A DNA stretch of 64,000 bases from Eucalyptus grandis (taxonomy: Eukaryota > Streptophyta > Magnoliopsida > Myrtales > Myrtaceae). The notes beneath the pieces are model-generated. The model was given only the letters and a program-made list of their open reading frames with translations. It was not told the DNA's origin and made no database searches. Location of the stretch: positions 59,837,864 through 59,901,863 of the forward strand of contig NC_052614.1 in assembly GCF_016545825.1 (NCBI RefSeq). Reading direction: 5' to 3'. Position numbers and translations under genes: made by a program. Of this stretch, positions 22,293 to 35,000 are shown piece after piece. Each line of letters opens with the position of its first letter. Position 1 is the stretch's first letter.

Positions 22293-25015
22293 AATAAATG
22301 ATTGGAAAGAAAAACATCAGCAAACCGGAAATTAGAAATGGTAATAATCCACACATATATAATTGGATATGTGTAGTGGAACATAACATTTTCTTGGCTT
22401 AGGATTAGCTCGTGAGGAGCCTGATGAACCGGAACAGCGTGCTTGGATGTTTTATTCTTCGAGTGAGACGTATGAATCATTTTACGCAAAAACTGATTTT
22501 AGCCTGCCGAGTTTATCATGTGGAGAAGGCATTAGCGACCAATATGTGCACGGGAGGCCTTCTCGGCCATTAAAAATCCCCTAAAATAATAATAACAATT
22601 TCATCCTCGAATTGCTAACACAAGCACCCTGACGCTATTGCCATGAATTGTGTCGACCCTGGGTGCATCTCTTGCATTGCGCCTCAATGCCGACCACATG
22701 GTTATGATGGGATTGGGAACATGATGTGTGCAGATATCAATTGAATTCTTTGGACCTAGACATGTCCTTAAAAGGCTTAAAGGAAGAAATAATAGGGAGG
22801 ATCCACCTTGAGGTGAGAGATCCTATACTATCTTCCTGTATCTCAGTCGACGGGGAAGAAAAAGATTCGTGGCTGAGATTTTTTGGGGAGGGCGGAGGGG
22901 GGGGCAACCACATTGCCAAGTGGTTGAACAATAGCATGCCAAGTTGAATTGGGAACATGACGTGTGAATATATCAATTGTATTCCAAAAAATATTATGTC
23001 ATCTAATACACCATCATATTTTCAAGATGTTTTCAAAATATCAGACCATCAATATCTTCTCCAAATAAACTTTCATAATCAAGCAATTACATATTACTTG
23101 AATTGAATCAAGTAATATTTTAGTTTACTTTAGAGATTTTCCTTTTGAATTTTAAATAAAATGAATTTTTTTTTTATTCTATTGAAGAGAGAGAGAGAGA
23201 GAGAGAGGTACTCAAATTATTTAGTATTTAGAGGACGATTTGATCAGTTAACTGAAAAATGCTGTATTTTAGCCAAAAAAAAAAGATGTGAAAATAGCTC
23301 CATCCAATTTCAAACTAGATTTTCACCAAAAAAAAAAAAAAAAAGTTCAAACTAGATTATGATGTCAATATCAAATTATCCAGGCAAGAACAATTACAAA
23401 CTATCCTCCATAATTTTGTGTGACAATTTTTATTGAGCAATTTATATGTACATAGCACTCATGAATTCGAATGGATATGATTTTTTGTACTTTAGATAAT
23501 GTAAGGAAATCTTCTGTTTTTAAAAATCTCAGTTATTTTTTCCTTCCCTAGAATATCCTTAATGATTCATATTACACATATTATATGCATGGCATAAATT
23601 CATAATTGTCTCTCAAAACGTTTTAGTATCAAATTTTTGTGATTTTCTACCGTGCAACAGCCTTCCTAAAAAAGATGCTAGATCTTGCAACATTCTTCTT
23701 TTCCTATACTTATTTACACACTTTTTTTTTTTTTTTACGTTGTGTATTTTCTTAATAATTTCCCTCATTTGATGATTCAAATATGTTATAAGAAAATTGC
23801 TTTAATTAATTTTTTAAATCCCAATTTTTTGAACACACTCAATGCTTGTGCTCATTTGATAGTATATACAAATTGAAGAGTTACTTCTACCTAGAAGCGG
23901 CACAAAAAAATAAAATAAAAAATAAATAGATTTCTTTTGTGGTTTTAGAAAAGTAAACCAGGTTCTTCTGTGGTTTTAGGTGAAAAGTGGAAACGAAAAG
24001 AAAAGACTCAAATTCCGACTTGTCATTTTCCTCTTTTCAGTCTCTTCATGGAAGACCCAACTTTCTAGATGCTCAAGATGCACCTTTCCAGCTACATCTT
24101 CTTAATATGACCAGCAAACAAAACAAAAATCTTTTCTGGGCACACTTAACATGAATATGGTTTAGAGCGCAGTTCCATCTACAAACTTTTGCAATTATAA
24201 ATCAATTGGAACGCCTCAATATTGATGTAAGTGATAAAGTTATTAGGCGATTTTTAATTCCCATCCTACTAATCGCGTGGTTGCTTAAACCAATGATTCA
24301 AACTTAACAGATTGATTGGATTTGCAAAGTGTTTTATGAGCTTTGAATAGCTAGGTCTCTATGCCCATGACTTGGATTATCAAAAAAAAATATTAATTTA
24401 TAACTTAATTAGGGCATGAAATTAATTATATCTTAATCTATGTTTTCTATTCTTATTCTTATTATTATTTTGCATCAATCGGGCTATTTTCTTCCTACCC
24501 ACTAATTTGCTTCCCGAATTACCAATTTTCCCAGTTGGAACCTCGTCAAGATGTTCCATTTTAGAATGTCTTTTCTTGCTTTATGTTATTGTCATGCATG
24601 TCGTTCTCTAACATGGTCAAGTTAGGATGAACAAATCAATCCATCCACAACTACCTTACCTTCTCCATGGAATTTCACCAACTATGACCACGATCTATAG
24701 AAAAGAAACGTAGAAAGATACAGTTCATTTTGCTACCTTGATGAGCTAAAACTTTGTTCCAAAAGATCACGTTATTTCGATATTTGGTGTTGTTCTAATC
24801 GCGTGCAATAGTTTGATTAATTCACTCATCATTAAATTGCTTTTTGTAGTTAGTGCTACTGCAAATCGTTAAGATCTTTTTTTTTTTTTTTACAAGCGCT
24901 TTCATCTTTTAAGTTGCAACATATAAGTCTTAATTAATCACAAGAGAAATGCTACTAATGTCATTAAAAAAATTGTACAGTCTTGATTAGAGCTCTTACC
25001 TACTTCCATGCAATG
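22293..25015. other. Intergenic, no gene seen
   Basis: Contains a GA microsatellite at about 23188-23208 and a G run at 22893-22903. No supported coding region. Confidence 0.4.
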
Positions 25016-25196
25016 TTTATATTAAAGCAATTGGACAATGAATAGTAATCGGATTTATGTGGTCCCTTAAAAGCTTTTCAATGACTTTTATTTTCTATTC
25101 CAGACAAATGGTTTTTATATTAAAGCGACAGGACAATGAATAGTAATCGGATTTATGTGGCCCTTTAAAAACTTTTCAATGACTTTTATTTATCTA
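25016..25196. repeat. Tandem duplication of about 98 bp
   Basis: TTTATATTAAAGC, GGACAATGAATAGTAATCGG and AATGACTTTTATTT recur at the same spacing, starting near 25016 and 25114. Confidence 0.7.
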
Positions 25197-25490
25197 TATT
25201 CTTTTTTCCTTTGTACCTAACCCTAAAACTACAATTTGTATGCATTATTAATTTCTAAATAAATGGATGGAATAGTGAACGTGACTATTGATGATGTTTT
25301 CTGGAGGAATTCTGATGATGTTAATTACCTTTCGAACTCACATATCTATAGATTCTTATTTTACGAATGAAATCAAATCAATACAAATTACAAAAAAAAA
25401 CTAAATAGCAAAGGGATAACGAGGGTGCTAGAAAATTTCTTAATTAGATTGTTTACTTTTCTCAAAATTCACACTTTATTTTTATTTTTT

Positions 25491-25550
25491 CCATTCTCAG
25501 TTCTAATATATCCTTAGTTTCCATTCTCAGTTCTAATATATCTTTAGCAC
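25491..25550. repeat. 30-bp tandem repeat, two copies
   Basis: CCATTCTCAGTTCTAATATA followed by TCCTTAG/TCTTTAG, repeated with period 30 (25491 and 25521). Confidence 0.7.
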
Positions 25551-27734
25551 TTTTGAAAGGGCATCATAAATAGAAAATCCAACCGATTAAGCCTGCATAA
25601 CTATTGATTAATACACGTGAATTCAAATGTCGACATGATTATTGCAATATATTAATCTCAACATTGACAATACAAAATTCCACTGTATATCTCACACAAG
25701 TATATTATACAATTCATATTTATAGTGACTTTTCTACATCTCACGATTCTCTATAACCCTATTATCTTAATCTCTTTTGTACTTTGTGAGTCATTTGTTT
25801 CTTTTTTTTCAATAAATTCTAAGACAAAAAGTATTGATGAGTAAAATCGAATTGGTCCTGTGCATCAACAAGGTCTAGAATCTAGTAGCAACTTCATTCG
25901 TGGCGATTTTCAAACAAAAAAGGCTACCTAATCTCTCGATCCATTTGCTCATAATCAATGCAACAACCTCTAGTAAGACCACAATACTTTCCATGGTACG
26001 TCATCGAGACTATTTTCAGCTCAACTACCAAAGAGAAAACCCTAACCGGTTTGATCTCCTGGGCGGCTTTCTTTGCACGCGCAATAAAATCACATTCTAA
26101 ATTTGAACAAAGAAAATTGGGCGGTTTGCTTTTCCGCAAATTGTTAGGCAACGTAAATCTGAAATGCAGGACGAAAATTGCCAGCTGGGGTCTCGATGAT
26201 GGCGTCAACGGTCAACGTCAATCAATTTTTGGGCGAATTTTCCATCTGACAGATCAGAGGAGGCTCGGGTCCGAGAATCTATACAAAGGAAGACGAGCCG
26301 TGTCATCATCTTGTCAGCATGTGAGCGGCATTATTTGCTTTGAAATCCAATCCCATTCGATTCCTTTCTACGATCCAACCCGTTTGGGCACTTGATCCCG
26401 GCTATACCACTTGACCTAAAGGCTTTATGCTTGTTTGACGATTTTGCTTTTTCTAAATGATTTCTATTGAATTGATGTCTAATGTTAATTTGCAGATGAA
26501 TATCCATTTAGCAAAGCTAATAAGATTGTGGAAAAGAGTCAGAAAAAGATGTTTATGTAACCTTTTAAATCATCTCGAAGGATCGAAATTGCATGTTTTA
26601 TGATCATTGTCAAATGCAATTGATCGTCGAAACATGTGACACTTGCCGGCTTGATAAACACCGAAAAACCTTTCTTATTAACTTCATCTTGAGAGCATTG
26701 ACAACAAGAGAAGATTACCGAAACACTATTTTCTAATTTCTCAATCAATTCGGTGTCCAAACTTATTTTCACCACCAACATTTTCAAGCTCTTTCTAATG
26801 ATATAAATCAAAGTTAGATCGAATGGTGATATTGCTGTCACATACATCTCTCGGATTTAGCTATTAAACTTCTAGTGCTTGTTTGCCTTACATGATGCCA
26901 AAGTGATGTTGTTCTAGTTAAAAACTAGCTCTTTTAACACTCATAAGCGCTTAAACATTCTAACTTCTCAACCTAAAGAATCCTTACCTACTAATGCACA
27001 AATAGGACTCAAAATTTGGATTCAATCTTTTGACTTGCACATATAGATAAATGGGTTAAAGCGTGAAATTTTGTTACTATGATTGACTTTTCAATGTTTA
27101 ATTGGTCGAAACTACTCTGAAACATATGAACTGCCCATAGGGGTCATGCTCTTTTAACACTAGTCTAGGTTGGAGCATCCTCTAATTGGCTTAGATATTG
27201 ATTGTGGTGGTGGTTGAGCTACTTGGCTATACATCCGAACTTTAGAAAGATGGAGAAACAATCAAACACACAGATCTCCTCGGCTGTGCCTCTGCAAACG
27301 GAAAAAGTGCAAGAAAAGCAAGTCGCTCTTGTGCGGAAATCGAAACGCAGCCCGGAATCGGAATCGCATCAAACTAGGAATCGAAATTACAAGAACGGAA
27401 CGAACGTTACATCACATGAAAACAAAAAGGCAGAGAGATGAGCGGCGGCCTCCTGCTGCAGCATCGCGAGAGAGATCGCTCCAATTCTTGACGGCATTCG
27501 GCCTGCGATGGTAGCAGGATCGTGGGCTTGACGAAGGACCGAATTAGATGTTAAGTTAAAAGGCCTGCAAAGACGGAACGCATCGTTCTTCATTGGGCCG
27601 GTTTTCAAAGCTTCGAAAAGGCCACGGAAAAGGCGCCGAAATGGCAGGAGAAAAATGGGCAAGAAAAATCGACCTGATCGGAAGTCGCGTGATTTGTGCT
27701 CGATCCTCTATCGAGAAGACAGCGTGTTTAAGGG
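25551..27734. other. Intergenic, no gene recognised
   Basis: Several frames exist (for example 25958-26395 plus strand, 26539-26847 minus strand, 27202-27441 plus strand). None shows a domain, a supported intron pattern or a family I recognise. The stretch 27240-27640 is less AT-rich and could include distal promoter or a decayed exon. Confidence 0.35.
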
Positions 27735-28644
27735 CTCCTGTTTGGCAACGTCTTGCAAATGTCTTGATTCCGATTTTTTGTTCCTAACCGCCGGGACGAG
27801 AATCGCGTTTGGTAAATTTTTTGTTCCAGGGAACGATTTTGGACAAGATTTGAGAATAAAAAATTGATTCTACGTCCGAGAATCGAAAAGAATCAAAACG
27901 TAAACTCTTGGTTGCCATCCACCATTGCTCGCCGCCGTCCGCCGTCGCCCGTCGGTCGCCGGGTTCGCCGCTCGGCCGCCGGAGGCAAGCCCGGCCGACT
28001 GACGAGGCCGGGCCTTGCCAATTTGACGAGGCCGAGCCCGCCGGGTGGCCAGGGCCCGCCCGGCCCGGCGAGGCCGGCCGCCACCACGGGTTGGGCGAGC
28101 CTCGCCGGCACCGGCGAGGCTCGGCCTCGCCGCACTGGCGAGGCTCGGCCTCGCCGACCGGGCGAGGTCGAGCCTCGGGGGCCGGGCGAGCCTCGCCCAC
28201 CGCCAAGTGAGGCTCGCCCGGCCACCGGAGAGGCTCGCCCGGCTCGCCACTGGCCGAGGCTCGGCCGATGAAGGCCGACCTTCAGCCGAGGGCTCGACGA
28301 CGTCCTAAGTGAGCGTCGCTGCCTGCCTCGGCCGCCGCCGATCCTGGCACCTACCAAATGAAGAAGAAGAAGAATAGAAAAAAAAAGGGAAAAAAAGAAA
28401 AAAAAAAAGAGGAAAAAAGATAAGAAAAAAGTAAAAAGTAAAGAAATTATTTAAAATTTATTTAAAAATCAAAAGAAATTAATTTGGAATGTAATCAATT
28501 AATACAAGACTCAAACACAATTCTATTCCGTAATAAAAATTTTAAACAGCTTACAAACGCGCTTTTTCTCGTAATCGCCTTCTAACAAAATAAAAATAAT
28601 CATTTCTAGAATCGCCTTCTCGTAACGTAATCGTTCTAAACGCG
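27735..28644. mobile_element. MULE-like MITE with very GC-rich core, upstream of FIP1
   Basis: The left arm begins CTGTTTGGCAACG and the right arm ends CGTTCTAAACGCG (inverted counterpart). Subterminal strings such as CGAGAATCGCGTTTGG pair with the inverse of AACGCGCTTTTTCTCG near 28556-28571. The core (27930-28350) is over-rich in GCGAGGCTCGG/CCTCGCC motifs, so it can fold back locally and gives open frames in all six phases. These frames should not be annotated. The element ends about 390 bp before the FIP1 start codon. Confidence 0.55.
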
Positions 28645-28795
28645 TTTAAATTCCTGTGATCGCTTGTGCCACTCACCCGCCGTCCAGGAGAGGTGGTGCC
28701 CCTCAGGTCGTCTAGGTTTTACGTGCTGCCGATTGTACGGCGGTTTTTCGGAATTCAAAAAGAAAAAGAAAAAAAGGGCAAGAAAAAGGAAATAC

Positions 28796-28823
28796 TCTTT
28801 CTCTCTCCTCTCTCTCTCTCTGT
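28796..28823 (+). promoter_or_regulatory. CT-rich leader of the FIP1 gene
   Basis: TTTCTCTCTCC followed by TCTCTCTCTCTCTG, about 220 bases before the start codon. Pyrimidine dinucleotide tracts are common at plant transcription starts and in 5' untranslated regions. It suggests that transcription starts close upstream, just outside the MULE-like element. Confidence 0.4.
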
Positions 28824-29037
28824 GTTGAGTGTCGCGCAAGGAGGAAGAAAGAGGTCGCAAAGGCTTTTCGCTTTCGCAGTCCCATCGCGTGAAACTTCTC
28901 GCCAGCTCGAAGGATGCCGATTCGCAACCCGCGCGAATGAATTGCACTGCGCCCGCGCTCTCCTTCTCCTTCTTGTTCCGGAAATTGTCGACGCGGCCCC
29001 GCTGAGAACGGGGGTGGCGAGGATCCAGTCGACGAGG

Positions 29038-32000
29038 ATGGCCACGGACAGGCACGCCTCGGTGGCGGCGACGTCCCCTGAAGACAACGCGCTGTGAGTG
29101 TGGACGGCGGACTGAAATTTTGAATTTTGTGTTCTGGGTTTCGGTGTGTTGCTCCGGATGATGGATTGACTTTGATGGACTCGGAGTCTTGAGGGTCGAT
29201 CGGCTAGTTTCGGCTTGAATTGTTTCGACTGGAGCTTCTTCTTTTCTTACCAAGAAAGCATTTTGTGTTGATGCGCGATTTAGGGTGGTCGTGGGTGATT
29301 CTGGGTCTTGCAGGTTCCTGGATATACTGCACGAGGCGCCTTTGTTCGGTCACCGGAAGCGCACCCCGATTTACGGCAGCATTGCGTACTGTTTCTTGTT
29401 GGCAAGTACATTGCGTATGATTAAGCGAGAATTGTGAAATGCGATGATGTTCGGGTGTTTTTGTTGCGAATTGGTCGCTGAATGTTTGTTATTTTTTAGG
29501 TCGGGTATGCTGTTTTGGCTGTTGCAGCTCCGTGGATCTTCAAATCTATAGAAGCGCTGATCCCGGCTTTGCTTTGCAGTTGCAATGTCGCCTTAATGAT
29601 AGTCACAGGTACTTGCATTGATCCTTTCCCTTTGCGAAAAGAGAGTATTTATTGTGGTTTTGTGGGGTTCTAGCACTTATGCTGAATTTCCTGTTATTTA
29701 TCCTCTTTGTCCATGTAATTGTGTGACTAGATTCAGATATATACAGATGATCTTTCCTGATACATGCTTTTGTGAATGGTATGGTGATTGTGGATAAGTA
29801 TAGAGAAAGAGTGATGTGAAGATGGAATTATCCTGGGGAAATATGGAGTATAAACAATCTAATCCAAATGGGTCAAAGATGGAGAGTGCAATTCTTGTAA
29901 ATAAAGATTTTTGAACCATGAGAATTGGAAAGGAAGTAGTAAACAATGGGCTCTTCCGGTACACCGGCTTCTCTCTACGAAAAGGTTGGATATCCTATGA
30001 GTGAACTGGAGCAACACATTTGATTCCTTTAGCGTGCAGAATGCAACAGAAGTGTTAGAGCAAAATGTATGCAGCCATAGTAATAGTGATAATGCCTTTT
30101 AATGAAAAGTTTGGAGAGTCAAAGTACCAAAATACACACAAGATGACTAGCAGAAATGAGAAACATTGATGTGTGCATATTAAAGATGATAAAACAGGAA
30201 TTGAATTATGGGAGAGGTCCCCTTTTCTCATGACATGGAAGAAAATTTGTGTGGATTAAATTGAGCAAGTGAAATGAGGGCCTTGAAATACTCTGGTAGG
30301 AACTTTGACTTTGTGCTAGAAGAGTGGGTCAAAAGGGAGAAGACCTGAGAAGTAATGGGTGAAAACTTTTTTGGAAGGACCCTGAGTATCTGCAAGATAA
30401 TAAATGTATGAGAAGAAAATGAGAGAATTCATATAGCTAAACCCATCTAGGGAGAAATGTCTGATTGCTGTTATCATCATTTCAGGCAACAGTCGTAGTT
30501 GAATCAACTTGTGGGGTCTTTTTCCCAATAAGACTTGGTTTAGGCCTCGAAAATTTTAGCTAGAGTATGATGTATCTCACTTTCAGTTGCTATGGAAAAT
30601 GACTATAAATATACTGGCCACAAAGCATTTTCTGCCTACAGCCCAATAGTTGGAAGATCATTCTTGCTGAATTTAAGATGATACTATACATTACAAGTGC
30701 TATAGATTGATCCTGTACTTTCCTGATTGGGATATGGAAAGTTGTTAGTGGTTAATCTGAATTTCCTTTCTCCAAAAAACTAGATTCTAAGCCATGTGTT
30801 ACCAATTAAATTTACTTATTAATACCTTTTGTATGACAATTTGTTTCAAAAGAAGGCCAAAAAAAAAAATAAAAATGAAGAACTTAAATTAACAGAACTA
30901 TAAAAGATAATGAGATATGATTTTTTTTTTTCAAAATTGTGTGATGTATAATGGAATTTTATTTCGTGAATGTCAAGAATAATACTTTTTATCCAATCTT
31001 CAAAATTGCAATAACCATGCTTAGACTTTGATTTCACTTATGTTAGTCTATACTCGTGCACACTTAATCAATTGAATGTTTATACAATGCACTGTTCTAA
31101 CTACTACCATCGGTCAGATAAAAGAATAATTTTAAATGAAAAGTGAGAATAAAAATAAAATGTGGATCAACAAAAATGTGAGTTTGGAAGAATATTAAAA
31201 TCACTAGAAATACTCAAGAGGGCTTCAACCTTGTACTTATGTTCACTATTTGATCCGTTTATTAATAATAAAAGATTGCATATAAATAGTAGTTTTAGGG
31301 TTGGGCAAGGATGAATATGAATAAATATAGAGGGAAAAAAGTTTGTTTGGAGAAAAAATAAAAGTTATCAAAAAAATCATCTCATTACCATTCATCACCC
31401 AACCACTTTAAGATATAAAATATCTGCTTATACAGTATGACAGAGTAGATCAAGCAAATGTTCTTTGACTTCGCTACATGAATCTGATATTTGTTGGATT
31501 CAGAGGAGGGGGACATACTTTGGATGCCATGCTGCATTAGTTTTGTGCTGAGAGATATGTGTGTAAAGCCTGTAAATTTGATGACGTTGTGGTGCTTGTT
31601 TGGAAATCACTTGGTAACTTCTGTGATATATGTTAGCAATACCATTTTGCGTTGCCAAAATACATTTCTAAATTCTGCATTTGCTTCTTGTGCTTATTTG
31701 CCAATTCCCAACCCTCTTTCTCCTCCAAAATTGGCCCCATTATGCATTTTTTTCTGTGTTGGTGCTATTAGACAACTGACATTTGTTTGCTATACAAAGA
31801 TCTTGCTAAATGTTGATTCTATTTCATATAATGTTTCATTGGTTCAGGAATCTTTCAACAGTATCTGGTCTACCAAGTGCAGAAAATACGTCTGCAGGTA
31901 ATCTGTCTCCATTTCTGCAACAATGTTATGGAGTGAAATGGGGAGGTGGCATTCCTATAATCATTTGCTGCCTTCTAATTAGATATGTGAGGTTTTGTGA

Positions 32001-35000
32001 CTATTTGTTTACCCTAAGTTTTTCTCTTTGGATAGGGTTACTATAGTTTCAGCCAGAAGTTGAAGCATATTGTCCGCCTACCTTTTGCATTCACAGCATA
32101 TGGTATGTGGTTTCAATTTCTTGATTTTTTCATTTGGACAAATAAGATGATACTATTAACATCAGCAGCAACTTTCATGTTTTGCTCATTTATTAATCTG
32201 TTTGTTTATTTTGACTACCATACATGAGATAAATCACCATGGTCCTAAACATTGAAAGCTTAATGGTTCCTTGTAACTTGAGTCTTCTTTAGTGCATGAC
32301 TTACACAAAATGAGATATCTGATGCACTTCAAGGAATTTCATAGCTTTGCTCTTAGATTATTCTGCACATAAGCAGTTTCTTATTTTCATTGTGACTTAT
32401 ATGGTGGAATAAGAGGCTTCTCGATCTTTTATATGCATATGTGGAAGATTGGGAGCAATAGCTTCGTAGGGAAATACTCTTAAGTATAACCCAAATACAA
32501 TCCGAACGTGGACATGGAATAGTCTATGTGGAAACATATTAGGCCTCTAGGACTAGATAACTAGTAAAACCATGCAGTGCTGGTTTTGTTTGTTTGATAT
32601 TGTAGTTGTGTGCCAGGGCTAGGGGCAAATGGTTGGGGTGTTTCCTTAATTTATGAGTACCTTTTACTATAAATGCCAGAGGAAATATTGTTATGTTCTA
32701 TCATCTTCTCTATCAGAGGCAAAACTTCAGTGGGATTCGCATAAAGAAATATGTCGTCTATGATGCTGCTGGTACTGACTTGAGTTTCTTTTGGATGCTA
32801 GGAACCGCTGCTATGCTACTTGTCATTGTCTGGAATCGCTATGTCAGTTTTCTCTCCATACCTGTGATGCTGAGGTATGACAACCGCCCACCTATATCAA
32901 TGGTTCTTGTTTGACAAATGGCATTGGCATGTATATAGCATGAAAGTTCTAGAATAGAATTTTTCTGTTGCAGCTTTTGCAAAATGGATGATTAACCTTA
33001 GTTTTATCTTTGTTTAATGAAAGCATAACAGAAACCTATCAAGCAGAATGAAGTTTTACAAATTGAGAATAGAGATTATCTGTCTTCTTTTTCCTGAGAA
33101 CTGGTTGCTGAATTTTCACTTGGATATTGGATAACATGATGAAGTTCTTGAGGAGAGTTCAAACATTTGATGTGTCATGGAATATGTTTATTAGACTTGC
33201 TCTATGTTCTTTTGCATGGAACTGATTGCTGAATGTTGCTTGGTTTTTGATGAAATGATGAAGTTTTTGAGGAGAGGTCAAAGATGTAATTATCTTAGGA
33301 ATTTGTGATTTAGCACATGATCTATTTTCTTTTCCACTTACTGGTTGAGGATGTCTCATTATCCCTTTGTCATCTTGTTAGTATTACTGCTGTAGCCGAC
33401 CCATTATCCTTTATTTATCAATCTTACAACAGACTTTTTCCTCTTTTGCTTCTTATTCTTTCTCTTTGTTTTTGTTTGTTTTTGTACCCCATTAATTTAG
33501 TTTCTAGATTTTTGTACCCTTTAGGATTGAGTGCATGAAATCTAACGCTGGTTTGAGTAGTCTCATTTTTGTTGAATTTTTGTGATTGAAAATTCTTGCT
33601 CATTTCTGTGCGTAATAATAATTTCAATTGTAATGGACATGCAGGATTATCATGGTCATAGAAGCAATATGTGCTGGGTCTTTTATGAGTGTATATATTG
33701 GTGAGTAGACATGCATCATAATAAACGTCAAACTTGTAAGAACCTCTTGATACATGCTCATCTCACACCAATACAGTCTGGAGTTGTACTTTAATTTTTC
33801 TTCGTTGTTCCATGATCCAGATATGAGCTCATGCAAACACATTTATATTGAGTATTCTTCTCTTGATATCGTGAGGGTTAACAAATTGTGTATCATTCTA
33901 TCAGCTTCGGATTTTCTTTTTGTTGGTGCATGCAGGATATGTCCACCGTTACAATTCGTTAAATTCTCATCCTGATGTTTTAAAGTCACTATACTCTCCA
34001 CTTCAACAGTCAAGTCCTTTGGAAGCTGTAAGGTTGATATTCTTTCTGAAGCTTGAAATTCGTTATGTCTACTTTTATTTCTTAAATCATGAGTCATGTA
34101 ATATACCTCTTCTGGCCTTGCAATTTGGGTCCTTATATATTGATGTTATTGGAGTTTGTGACACTTGGTCTCCTGTTGGAGCAGTTTTGATTTGCTGAAA
34201 ATATAATTTGAACTAACAAACAGTATTGCCATGAATAATGGTTGATACTTTAATGGATTTCATGATATGGTGTTGTGATAATATGTGCTGCAGATACCAT
34301 GATGGTGGACGGCTTTCTGATCAGCAAATGGCTTTATTGCAGTATCAACGTGAGAACCTCCATTTTTTAAGTGAGGAGGTAGGTGTTTTTTTTTTTTAAA
34401 GCTTAATGGGTGTTTATGATTTTGGTTTGCACTTGTTGATCCCTCATGGCAAGACGTCTATGAGCTCTTTCTGTTTCAATCATTGGAAGATTGAGGTTCA
34501 TGGTGTTCTATATATATTAGAAATTGCCAGTGTGATGCTGCAGAACTTCATGAAATTTCATTAAATTCATCCAATATGATTTTATCTAGTCAATACCATT
34601 GGCAGAACACTCATCAGATTGATTTATACTTGAAACATCTAAATCTAGTACATTATGAAATGTCAAATATTTGTTGCCTGAGGATCAAACAAATTTAATC
34701 AATCGTATATGGATTAACCTTACTGTAATAGGTCCTTCCTATCATTTAGCATGAATACTAGTTCAGTATCAATATTTATTAAATGAAAATTAAATTCTAA
34801 CAGCAGAAAAAACATAACCAGAAAAAAGCAACTTGTTTTTTTGGAGTTAGTTTCGTAGCCAAATTAGGTCCACCTGCTTACCATCCAATGAATGTGTAAC
34901 TTATCTTTTACATCAGCTTTGGACTTAATATAAATCCTATTTCTAAATTTACAATAGTATTCTTTAAATTTTGATGGGAAATATAATAAATAATTTTTTC

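Noticed and set aside
25924..26395. 145-codon plus-strand and 94-codon minus-strand frames.
   Set aside because: No domain, no family, overlapping on both strands; not enough support for a gene.
27784..28357. Many overlapping frames rich in Ala, Arg, Gly and Pro.
   Set aside because: Products of GCGAGGCTCGG-type repeats in the core of a MULE-like element; open in all phases.
28636..29253. 205-codon minus-strand frame across the FIP1 start.
   Set aside because: Antisense shadow of the FIP1 leader and first exon; includes low-complexity FFFFF from the CT-rich tract.
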